Assembly (NCBI GenBank): GCA_002296185.1
Contig: DBHM01000012.1
Coordinates: 35,718 to 92,355, forward strand
Direction: 5' to 3'
From: Alphaproteobacteria bacterium UBA828
Lineage (GTDB): Bacteria; Pseudomonadota; Alphaproteobacteria; UBA828
DNA length: 56,638 bases
Shown here: in pieces, positions 1 through 7,085 of the stretch
Layout of the letters: every line of letters begins with the position of its first letter
Position numbering within the stretch: position 1 is the first letter of the stretch
Made by a program: the position numbers and the translations under genes
Notes under the pieces: generated by a model
Seen by the model: only the letters and a program-made list of their open reading frames with translations
Told to the model about the DNA's origin: nothing
The model's database searches: none

Positions 1-249
1 ATAGTAATGCTGAAGTCTATTAGGGTTTTCCCCATAACGTCCATCAGCAGGTCTACGGGACGGCTGAACATAGGCCGCACTCCAAGGGTCAGGACCTAAA
101 CTTCTTAACGTTGTAGCGGGATGAAAAGTTCCAGCACCAACTTCCAAATCATAGGGCTGTAACAAAACACATCCCTTCTCGGCCCAAAAAGACTGCAGAG
201 AGAGTATTATAGCCTGAAAGGATTTCTCAAATTTGGACTTATCGCCCAT
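1..249 (-). CDS. glyQ: Glycyl-tRNA synthetase alpha subunit, N-terminal part
   Basis: The reverse strand from the ATG at 249 reads 83 codons without a stop and runs off the left edge, so only the N-terminus is present. The protein contains SFWAEKGC, LQPYDLEVGAGTFHPAT and the LGPDPW...YVQPSRRP stretch, which are hallmark segments of the alpha subunit of bacterial heterotetrameric glycyl-tRNA synthetase. This subunit activates glycine and charges tRNA-Gly together with GlyS. The rest of the gene, and probably glyS, would lie beyond the left edge. It is too short here for most ORF callers, but the match is unambiguous. Confidence 0.95.
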   Translation of the reverse strand, partial: MGDKSKFEKSFQAIILSLQSFWAEKGCVLLQPYDLEVGAGTFHPATTLRSLGPDPWSAAYVQPSRRPADGRYGENPNRLQHYY

Positions 250-439
250 TTTTTCGGAACTTACTGCCGGGGTTTGATTTTTTATGGAAACTACATTTAG
301 CTCGGCTATCGGTCAACCAGCAATCATTCATATTCTGAACTTTTGTAGGAAATAATGTCTCAATGCCAAGCATTTTATATGCCTAAAATTTCTCCCGCAG
401 AAAGCTGCTGGATGTTTAACTCAAAAAAATGAGCAAGAG

Positions 440-456
440 GTCCACCTTAAGTGGAC
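440..456. other. Small perfect hairpin downstream of the 51-aa gene
   Basis: The arms GTCCAC and GTGGAC (6 bp) flank a 5-base loop. It lies 34 bases past the stop of the 51-residue membrane protein gene. On the minus strand a run of T follows only after about 9 bases, so it is at best an imperfect intrinsic terminator. The rest of 250-490 shows nothing else recognisable. Confidence 0.3.
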
Positions 457-490
457 AACTTAACTGGCCCACATCAAATCCATTTTTGCT

Positions 491-646
491 CTATACGTCT
501 TGATCACGAGAGCCTGTGCTCTCTTCTCTAGCAAGAGCTTCGGCCTTTTCTGCCCTAATCTTATTACGCTTGCCAATCGCTTTAAAAGCGAACCAGACTA
601 CAGCAATTATAGCCACAAGCACTAACAGCTTCATTGGCGAAAACAT
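491..646 (-). CDS. Small single-pass membrane protein, 51 aa
   Basis: An uninterrupted minus-strand frame from the ATG at 646 to a TAG at 491 encodes MFSPMKLLVLVAIIAVVWFA followed by a basic and then charged tail (GKRNKIRAEKAEALAREE). Residues 6-23 form one clear transmembrane helix with a basic cytoplasmic side, so it is a plausible inner-membrane anchor protein. GAGGC sits a few bases before the start, within a GGGAGGC run. It lies between glyQ and sppA, both on the same strand. No catalytic motif is visible and function is unknown. Such short helix-plus-charged-tail proteins are often missed in annotation. The overlapping longer frame at 631-816 looks random by comparison. Confidence 0.6.
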   Translation of the reverse strand: MFSPMKLLVLVAIIAVVWFAFKAIGKRNKIRAEKAEALAREESTGSRDQDV

Positions 647-854
647 TCATGCCTCCCTGCCCTTATAAAAAATCTTAGGGCGTTAGATAAAACAGTTCTG
701 CCGAAATTAACGATCTGGTGAAATAAAAGACGACAATCAAGACGCCCCAAACTCCAGTTGAGCCCGGCAGGTGCTCCTTTGAACACCATAGTCTTTCTTA
801 CGATGCTCTTGGTCAAGCCCCCTGATACAATTATTAATACAAATTAGCAATAAC

Positions 855-1712
855 TTACAAGCCATAACGTGACCAAAAAGCCTTTGATTCTAGAGCTGAT
901 ATTACTCCTAGAGCCATACTCCCGCCCATATCTGCCATTCTCTCTCCACCTGAACCAGGAAACGATAAACGTCTACGAAACCAGCCTTTTTTAAGACCAA
1001 TATGCCTTAAACGAACATCCTGACCAAATCTTTCTTTCATAATACCCACTAATTCACCAATACCATCAACTAGGCCAAGCTCTAAGGCACTTTCACCAAG
1101 CCAAAAATCTCCGGAGTATAAGTTAGTTGTATTAGGTTTTAATCTCTGACCTCTTCTTGATTGGACTATACTGATAAAATTCTTATGAAGTTTTTCCTGG
1201 ATTACTGCTAATCTCTCAATGTCTTCATCTTCCTCAGGCAGGAAAGGGTCCAGAAGTGATTTGTTTTCACCTGCAGTATGTAAGCGTCTTTCTACTCCTA
1301 ATTTCTCAATTGCCTTAGTAAAACCAAACCCTGAATATATAACGCCTATTGAGCCAACTATTGAGTTTGCATTTACAAATATCTCATCGGCAGAAACCGC
1401 AAGCCAATATCCCCCTGAGGCAGCTACATCCTCAACAAAAGCTATAACTGGAATATTTTTTTCTTTTGATAACCTTCTAATGCGTTGATGTAAAAGAGAT
1501 GATTGTGCTGGAGAGCCTCCGGGTGAATTTATTATTATCGCTACTGCTTTTAACTTTTTTATTTTGAATACTTTCTCAATTACTGGGCCTAAACGCTCAT
1601 CAGTCAATCCTGAACGAAAAGTTCCACCGCCAATAACACCATCGAGACGAATAACGCCTACCATACGTGCTCCTCGACCAAATCTAAGAATGGAAATTAT
1701 ACGCTTAAACAT
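855..1712 (-). CDS. sppA: Signal peptide peptidase SppA-like serine protease (family S49)
   Basis: This 285-residue protein has the S49 protease core. NSPGGSP (62-68) forms the oxyanion region, VAASGGYW carries the nucleophile Ser99, and AGENKSLLDPF carries the general base Lys151, the usual Ser/Lys dyad. It is the single-domain, half-length type, about half the length of E. coli SppA, and has no evident N-terminal transmembrane helix. The family cleaves remnant signal peptides or membrane peptides in or at the inner membrane. The start codon lies 2 bases after the stop of the upstream methyltransferase, so the two are co-transcribed. Family assignment is strong; substrate is not known. Confidence 0.9.
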   Translation of the reverse strand: MFKRIISILRFGRGARMVGVIRLDGVIGGGTFRSGLTDERLGPVIEKVFKIKKLKAVAIIINSPGGSPAQSSLLHQRIRRLSKEKNIPVIAFVEDVAASGGYWLAVSADEIFVNANSIVGSIGVIYSGFGFTKAIEKLGVERRLHTAGENKSLLDPFLPEEDEDIERLAVIQEKLHKNFISIVQSRRGQRLKPNTTNLYSGDFWLGESALELGLVDGIGELVGIMKERFGQDVRLRHIGLKKGWFRRRLSFPGSGGERMADMGGSMALGVISALESKAFWSRYGL

Positions 1713-1714
1713 TT

Positions 1715-2500
1715 TTATCCTCTCTGAGGCAAATCAAGCCCCTTACCTTCTCTAAGAATCTTTTCAGCGTGGACGCTGAATCGTCCGTCCTTTTCATGTA
1801 ATACTATGCCACCTAAAAGTTTCATTGGCCCCATTATACCAGCTCGCGCCTGAACAATAATCCTTTTCGCAGAGCTTGAACTAGTTGAAAGAGGATTTTT
1901 TGACCAAAGAGGGCATAATAATATATCGCCCGCACGCTTTGATAGAATATCTAATATCTCACCTAATCGCTCAGTACTCTGGATTAAAGTAATTGTAGCA
2001 CCAGGCTTGGCCATTCTTAAAGAAAATGATACCCACGCTGCCAAATTTACAGACCCTTCTGTTTGAGCTTTAATCCGAAGATCTCCTGAAGGCAATGTTC
2101 CTTTATCAGGCAAAAAGTATGGTGGATTACCAAAAACATGATCAAAACTGTGTGGCGTAAGACGGGGAGGCGGTTTAACAAGATCAGCTGTTATAGCCTC
2201 AAAATATTCACCAAATCCATTGAGTGATAAATTATCTTGCGCTAAATGAGTAAGCCTAGGGTCAATCTCAATACCAACTACTCGGATCTCCCTGACTCTC
2301 GACATCAAACAAAGCGATGCAGCTCCACTTCCACAACCTACCTCTAAGACCCTATCTCCAGATGCTGCGTTAACTGCCGCAGCTAAGAACACGGAGTCTG
2401 AGGTCACTCGGAAACCTGTTTCTGGCTGTTTTAGCCGCACTTTTCCATCTAAAAGCGTATTTTCAGTCAATGGCAGCATATCTTCTTTTGTAAAATTCAT
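1715..2500 (-). CDS. TrmN6-type tRNA1(Val) (adenine-N6)-methyltransferase
   Basis: This 261-residue class I SAM-dependent methyltransferase has motif I VLEVGCGSG (51-59), the acidic EID at 78-80, and the catalytic NPPY motif at 125-128. NPPY is typical of N6-adenine or N5-glutamine methylation. Length and the opening phrase (LTENTLLDGKVRLKQP...GFRVTSDSVFLAAAV) match the YfiC/TrmN6 family that methylates A37 of tRNA-Val. It is co-oriented with sppA, 2 bases apart, and divergent from ispB. NPPY enzymes can also act on proteins or rRNA, so the tRNA target is inferred from family only. Confidence 0.85.
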   Translation of the reverse strand: MNFTKEDMLPLTENTLLDGKVRLKQPETGFRVTSDSVFLAAAVNAASGDRVLEVGCGSGAASLCLMSRVREIRVVGIEIDPRLTHLAQDNLSLNGFGEYFEAITADLVKPPPRLTPHSFDHVFGNPPYFLPDKGTLPSGDLRIKAQTEGSVNLAAWVSFSLRMAKPGATITLIQSTERLGEILDILSKRAGDILLCPLWSKNPLSTSSSSAKRIIVQARAGIMGPMKLLGGIVLHEKDGRFSVHAEKILREGKGLDLPQRG

Positions 2501-2551
2501 TAATAGTTACAACCAATTTGTCAGGATAAGTAGCTACAGGTAATACACTTT

Positions 2552-2584
2552 AGTTGGATCTGGGTTTCTGAACCCATCTAAACT
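2552..2584. other. Hairpin in the ispB/methyltransferase divergent region
   Basis: TGGGTT and AACCCA (6 bp, TCTG loop) form the core. Beyond an internal loop or bulge, AGTT and AACT pair again, giving an extended imperfect stem. No T-run follows on either strand, so it does not look like an intrinsic terminator. A TATAAT is present at 2590-2595, 6 bases past the stem, without a good -35 box. Apart from these, the 267-base gap 2501-2767 holds nothing recognisable. Confidence 0.35.
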
Positions 2585-2767
2585 GTGCTTATAATATTGA
2601 TCCAAGGACTTTATGTGAACCGTAATTAAATAATTATGACAGATATTTACTTTGGCTTAAATAATATAAAGATTCCTAAACACTGTCGCCATATATACTA
2701 TCATGCTAGATTAAACACTTAATATACCTTGATCTTAACTTGTGACTAATAAATAAAGGTTAATTTT

Positions 2768-3811
2768 GTGGGCAAAGTTATATCACTGAACGAGAAAATA
2801 TCCGGCGATAAGAAGGGAATTAATCATGACGATACCCCTTCTCTAGATTTGTTATCTAACCTGGTTGGCGAAGACCTTCAATCTGTAAATAGAGTTATTC
2901 TTGAACGAATGGACAGTCCAGTTGGCCTCATTACGCAACTTGCGGGCCATATTATTGCCTCTGGAGGCAAAAGACTCAGGCCAATGCTAACTCTCGCTTC
3001 TGCAAAAATGTGCGGCTATCAAGGTAAACGCCATATAGAACTTGCTGCATGTGTAGAATTCATTCATACGGCTACACTACTACACGATGATGTGGTGGAT
3101 GATAGTGAGCTTCGTAGAGGCGCGGCAACAGCAAACTCGTTATGGGGGAATAAACCTAGTGTATTAGTAGGTGACTTCCTTTTTTCAAAAGCATTTCAGC
3201 TCTCGGTATCCGATGGCTCGCTGAGAGTCCTTGACATTCTTGCGAGCACTTCAGCGGTTTTGGCTGAGGGTGAAGTAATGCAACTTGTAACTTCTAACGA
3301 TACAGAAACTAGTGAAGATTCATATTTAGAAGTTATAACCTCAAAAACAGCATCTTTATTTTCCGCAGCCTGCAAACTAGGTAGTGTTGTCGCAGAACGT
3401 CCCACACCAGAGGAAGAGGCTCTTGCTAGTTTTGGCCTTAACCTAGGTATTGCATATCAATTAGTTGATGATGCACTGGATTACTCTTCAAATAGTAAGA
3501 ACCTCGGTAAAGCTGTTGGAGATGACTTCAGAGATGGAAAAATAACTCTTCCAGTTCTTCTGGCCTTCAGAAGGGGAACAGAAAATGAGCGCAAGTTCTG
3601 GAAACGCACTATGGAAGATGGGAACCAAACTGAAGATGATTTCGCACAAGCTCTTAATTATATGAACTATCATGACACCATTAATGATTCATTCAAGAGA
3701 GCCAAACATTTTGGTGAAGTCTCCAAAGATGCCCTAGAACTCTTTAGATACAGCTCAGAAAAAAAAGCACTCCAGGAGGTTGTTGATTTTTGCATAGGCA
3801 GAACGAATTAG
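2768..3811 (+). CDS. ispB: Polyprenyl (octaprenyl-type) diphosphate synthase
   Basis: This 347-residue trans-prenyltransferase makes the long isoprenoid tail of ubiquinone from FPP and IPP. It has GGKRLRPML near residue 66, the first Asp-rich motif HDDVVDD (D107, D108, D111) and the second QLVDDALDY (D234, D235, D238). IEFIHTATLLHDD-type spacing is the same as in IspB. The start is a GTG at 2768 with AAAGG about 9 bases upstream. The first 30 residues extend beyond E. coli IspB. Chain length (C8 or C10) cannot be decided by eye. It diverges from the methyltransferase/sppA genes. Confidence 0.93.
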   Translation: MGKVISLNEKISGDKKGINHDDTPSLDLLSNLVGEDLQSVNRVILERMDSPVGLITQLAGHIIASGGKRLRPMLTLASAKMCGYQGKRHIELAACVEFIHTATLLHDDVVDDSELRRGAATANSLWGNKPSVLVGDFLFSKAFQLSVSDGSLRVLDILASTSAVLAEGEVMQLVTSNDTETSEDSYLEVITSKTASLFSAACKLGSVVAERPTPEEEALASFGLNLGIAYQLVDDALDYSSNSKNLGKAVGDDFRDGKITLPVLLAFRRGTENERKFWKRTMEDGNQTEDDFAQALNYMNYHDTINDSFKRAKHFGEVSKDALELFRYSSEKKALQEVVDFCIGRTN

Positions 3812-3910
3812 TAGAAAATTTTACTATGATTCAAAAAATTTTTTAGGTTAATCTTTGGGTCCAACTTAATAATAGATTTCTTTATTAGTATTTTAGGGAG
3901 TTTTTTACTA

Positions 3911-4822
3911 ATGCCAATAATTGTTACTGGGGCTTCAGGGTTAATTGGCTTTGCCGTCGCAAGCGAACTTGTCAGACAAGGCATAAAAGTCATTGGTACT
4001 GATATAATTCAACCTCCCATAAACTGCCCCTTTCCTTTTTTCAAAACAGATATCAGAGACGCTCATGCTCTTTACTCATTGATCAAAAACGGAGTAGAAG
4101 GAATTATACATTGTGGAGGCATTTCCGGACCAATGCTTCTTGAGGACCAACCACATACTCTCATAGATATAAATATATGCGGGACCGCGAACGTACTTGA
4201 GGCAGCTCGGGTATTCAACCTTAGGCGAGTTATATACTGCTCCTCCACATCAGCTTACGGTAATACGCCCACCAATACATTTTTAGTTGATGAGACAGCG
4301 CCACTTAATGCAGTTGATGTTTATGGCGCAAGTAAAGCAGCCGGAGATATACTCTCCCTGTCATACTCGCAGCAACATCAGCTAGACACGGTTTCACTCA
4401 GATTCTCCTGGGTATATGGCCCTCGTCGAAGAACTGAATGCATACTTCGAAAGATGATTCTTGATGCTAGAATTGGAAAAACTAGTAAATTTAATTTTGG
4501 CAGCAAGTTTAAAAGACAGTATATTTATATAGATGATGTTGTTAATTCAATAATATCATCCTGGAATGCCAAAGACCTAAACCAACATGCGTATAATATC
4601 ACTGGAGGAACACAATTAAATTTCGAAGAGATTTCCCAAATCATGCAGTCAGTTATTCCGGATGTAGAGATTTCTAATTCTGAATCAGATTTACCTGGTG
4701 ACCTTTTGCATGGTCAATTCGATATATCTGCTGCCCAGAAAGATCTAGGTTATAAACCCTTAACAACTCTAGATATTGGTATTAAAAAATATGCCACATG
4801 GCTCAAAGAAAATGAATATTAA
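3911..4822 (+). CDS. NAD-dependent epimerase/dehydratase (extended SDR)
   Basis: This 303-residue extended short-chain dehydrogenase has TGASGLIG (6-13) for NAD(P) binding, SSTSAYG (111-117), and the catalytic YGASK (Y138, K142). The C-terminal half contains the RQYIYIDDVV and YNITGG phrases usual in nucleotide-sugar epimerases and uronate dehydrogenases. The start is ATG at 3911 with AGGGAG about 10 bases upstream. It stands alone between ispB and the acyl-CoA dehydrogenase operon. The substrate is probably a UDP- or GDP-sugar, or a related sugar acid, but no residue seen here fixes it. Confidence 0.85.
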   Translation: MPIIVTGASGLIGFAVASELVRQGIKVIGTDIIQPPINCPFPFFKTDIRDAHALYSLIKNGVEGIIHCGGISGPMLLEDQPHTLIDINICGTANVLEAARVFNLRRVIYCSSTSAYGNTPTNTFLVDETAPLNAVDVYGASKAAGDILSLSYSQQHQLDTVSLRFSWVYGPRRRTECILRKMILDARIGKTSKFNFGSKFKRQYIYIDDVVNSIISSWNAKDLNQHAYNITGGTQLNFEEISQIMQSVIPDVEISNSESDLPGDLLHGQFDISAAQKDLGYKPLTTLDIGIKKYATWLKENEY

Positions 4823-4884
4823 TGATAAAATGATATTTTTATAATACTCAATTTCATAATATTATTTTTATAAATTAAAAATAT

Positions 4885-4904
4885 ATCTATAGAATTATCT
4901 ATAG
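4885..4904. repeat. Duplicated ATCTATAG element before the acyl-CoA dehydrogenase operon
   Basis: ATCTATAG occurs twice, 12 bases apart, in an otherwise A/T-only stretch. Because CTATAG is itself a palindrome, the pair reads as both a direct and an inverted repeat. It ends 4 bases before the first possible ATG (4909), so it could be an operator or overlap the ribosome entry site. In such AT-rich DNA chance occurrence is a real possibility. Confidence 0.3.
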
Positions 4905-4908
4905 TTTT

Positions 4909-6087
4909 ATGATCGGAAAAATATTGACTATGTCTTCTATGCTTTCTTTTCCACCGGTACGTTTAACGGAAGATTCACTTAATCTTAGAGCTGAATTAAG
5001 GGAATTTATTTCAGAATCAAGGAAGATTCTAGACTGGAAACCAAGATCAAATTTCATGTCCACTTTTTCATCTGAGTTTAGCAAAATGCTCGGTTCCAAT
5101 GGATACCTCGGAATTACTTGGCCATCTCAATATGGGGGGCAAGACAGATCAGCACTCGATCGTTTTGTTATTACAGAAGAGTTGCTCGCAGCAGGAGCGC
5201 CTGTTGCAGCACACTGGGTTGCAGAAAGGCAAAGCGGTCCTCTGTTAATTCGCTATGGTAATGAAAAACAGAAACAAGTTATTTTACCAAAAATAGCTTC
5301 TGGAGAATGTTATTTCTCAATTGGCATGAGTGAACCTAACTCAGGGTCAGACCTTGCGTCCATAAGAACACGAGCTGAGAATACTGGTCAATCTTGGAAA
5401 ATAACAGGCACTAAGGTTTGGACTAGTAATGCCCATAAAAATCACTGGATGATTCTACTTGCTCGCACTAGCCCACCTAGCGAAAAAAGACATGAAGGAA
5501 TGAGCCAATTTCTTATTGATCTCAAAAATGACAAAATGCAAATTAACCCCATACCAAACATGCTAGGTCAGCATGAATTTAATGAAGTAGTGATGGAGGA
5601 GATGGAAATTCCTCTCGATAGACTAATAGGACAAGAAGGTAATGGATGGCAACAAGTAACTGCTGAACTTGCCTTTGAAAGAAGTGGCCCAGAACGTTTC
5701 CTATCAAGCTATAATGTATTATTAGAGCTAATAAAAGTCTCTGGCAACCAACAAAACACTGAGATGAGAAAAGCTGTCGGTAAAATTGTTAGCCGTCTAA
5801 TGGCCCTACGCACCATGTCTATCTCAATAGCTGGAATGCTTGAACGAGGAGAGAATCCAGATATAGCAGCAGCGGTAGTTAAAGACTCAGGTAATGATTT
5901 TGAACAACAGGTAATTGAAATTACTCGAGAAGTACTTGCAATTGAACCAATCTGTAAATCTAAAAATTCTCAGGAATATGAAAGCCTAATGGCGGACCTA
6001 ATTTTACAACTTCCATCTTTCTCTTTTAGGGGAGGTACTCCTGAAATTATGCGGAGCATAATAGCACGAGGGTTGGGCGTAAGATGA
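4909..6087 (+). CDS. Acyl-CoA dehydrogenase, full-length subunit of a probable pair
   Basis: This 392-residue acyl-CoA dehydrogenase would oxidise an acyl-CoA to the 2-enoyl-CoA with FAD. The FAD/substrate segment FSIGMSEPNSGSDLASIRT and the TGTKVWTSNA strand are intact. Near the C-terminus the stretch FRGGTPEI replaces the usual YEGTSEI, so Gly375 stands where medium-chain type enzymes have the catalytic Glu. The start is uncertain: ATG 4909 has no ribosome site and ATG 4930 (codon 8) has only a weak GGAAA upstream. It overlaps the next dehydrogenase by 4 bases (ATGA), as in heteromeric dehydrogenases where only one subunit carries the base. Confidence 0.88.
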   Translation: MIGKILTMSSMLSFPPVRLTEDSLNLRAELREFISESRKILDWKPRSNFMSTFSSEFSKMLGSNGYLGITWPSQYGGQDRSALDRFVITEELLAAGAPVAAHWVAERQSGPLLIRYGNEKQKQVILPKIASGECYFSIGMSEPNSGSDLASIRTRAENTGQSWKITGTKVWTSNAHKNHWMILLARTSPPSEKRHEGMSQFLIDLKNDKMQINPIPNMLGQHEFNEVVMEEMEIPLDRLIGQEGNGWQQVTAELAFERSGPERFLSSYNVLLELIKVSGNQQNTEMRKAVGKIVSRLMALRTMSISIAGMLERGENPDIAAAVVKDSGNDFEQQVIEITREVLAIEPICKSKNSQEYESLMADLILQLPSFSFRGGTPEIMRSIIARGLGVR

Positions 6088-7073
6088 CTGAAGAATTAGA
6101 CTTAATACGTAATAGCGTAAGCAGATTATTCAAAGAAAATGCTGAAAAGAAAATCTTAGATCAGGCAGAGCAAGGGAAGTTTCCGAAGAATCTTTGGAAG
6201 ACAATAAAAAATGCAGGCTACCATGAAGCTTGGTATGGAACTGGGACTGATAATTTAAAAATAGCGCTCGTCATAGCACAAGAATCCGGAAGATACAGCA
6301 TACCACTTCCGATAGTGGAAACAATGATAGCTAGAAAATTAACTCATGAATGCGAGATAGACCTTGCTGAGGATATTGTTACTATTAGTAACCCACAATC
6401 ATACGACAACCTAGATCTGAGAAATAATATTTTAAGCGGAAATGTTAAAGGAGTACCATTTGGTAGATTTGCATCAAAAGTCGTTTTAAGCATAAATGAA
6501 AAACTTATTATAGCTCCAGTTACTAATACACATATGGCTACGAATATGGCAGGTGAAGCTCGCGATGAACTCTCTTGGAATGATTGCGAAATTTTTGTAG
6601 GAGATACACTGCACCCAAATGAAATACTCCTTTATGGAGCACTGATGCGTACAGCGCAAATTTGTGGATCACTGCAGCATGCACTAGAAATGTCAATAAA
6701 TTATTCAACAGAACGGGAGCAATTTGGTAGACCGCTCCATAAATTCCAATCTATTCAAAACTATCTAGCAAAAATAGCTAGCTCTAAAGCCATCGCAGAT
6801 TCGGCACTTTTAAGAGCAACCGAAAACCCTTCGGAAAGTAATATTGCAGCCGCAAAAGCATGCGCTAGCGAGGCCGCTGGCGAAGTAGCTGCACTTTCTC
6901 ATAGAATTCATGGTGCTATTGGGTTTACATACGAATATTCACTTCATCATATAACTAGACGTCTATTATCATGGCGAGAAGAGTTTGGCGCAGAGACATG
7001 GTGGCATAAGAATCTTGGAGAAATTGTTGTTGATAGAGGGCCAGATAAGCTCTGGGATCTTATTGTTTCGTAG
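6084..7073 (+). CDS. Acyl-CoA dehydrogenase, short partner subunit
   Basis: This 329-residue protein has the C-terminal acyl-CoA dehydrogenase helical domain (YSTEREQFGRPLHKFQSIQN, then IHGAIGFTYEYSLHHITRR) but a short, divergent N-terminal half. This is typical of the second member of paired dehydrogenases in steroid side-chain and aromatic-acid catabolism. The start ATG overlaps the stop of the preceding dehydrogenase in ATGA, implying translational coupling and probably a heteromer. The usual EGT catalytic motif at the C-terminus is absent. Glu residues in the GFTYEY helix are candidates for the base, but this is inference. Confidence 0.82.
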   Translation: MTEELDLIRNSVSRLFKENAEKKILDQAEQGKFPKNLWKTIKNAGYHEAWYGTGTDNLKIALVIAQESGRYSIPLPIVETMIARKLTHECEIDLAEDIVTISNPQSYDNLDLRNNILSGNVKGVPFGRFASKVVLSINEKLIIAPVTNTHMATNMAGEARDELSWNDCEIFVGDTLHPNEILLYGALMRTAQICGSLQHALEMSINYSTEREQFGRPLHKFQSIQNYLAKIASSKAIADSALLRATENPSESNIAAAKACASEAAGEVAALSHRIHGAIGFTYEYSLHHITRRLLSWREEFGAETWWHKNLGEIVVDRGPDKLWDLIVS

Positions 7074-7085
7074 GACTAGGGGTTT

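Noticed and set aside
631..816. 61-residue minus-strand ORF between sppA and the 51-aa gene
   Set aside because: It overlaps the start of the better-supported 51-residue membrane protein, has no ribosome site and a random-looking composition.
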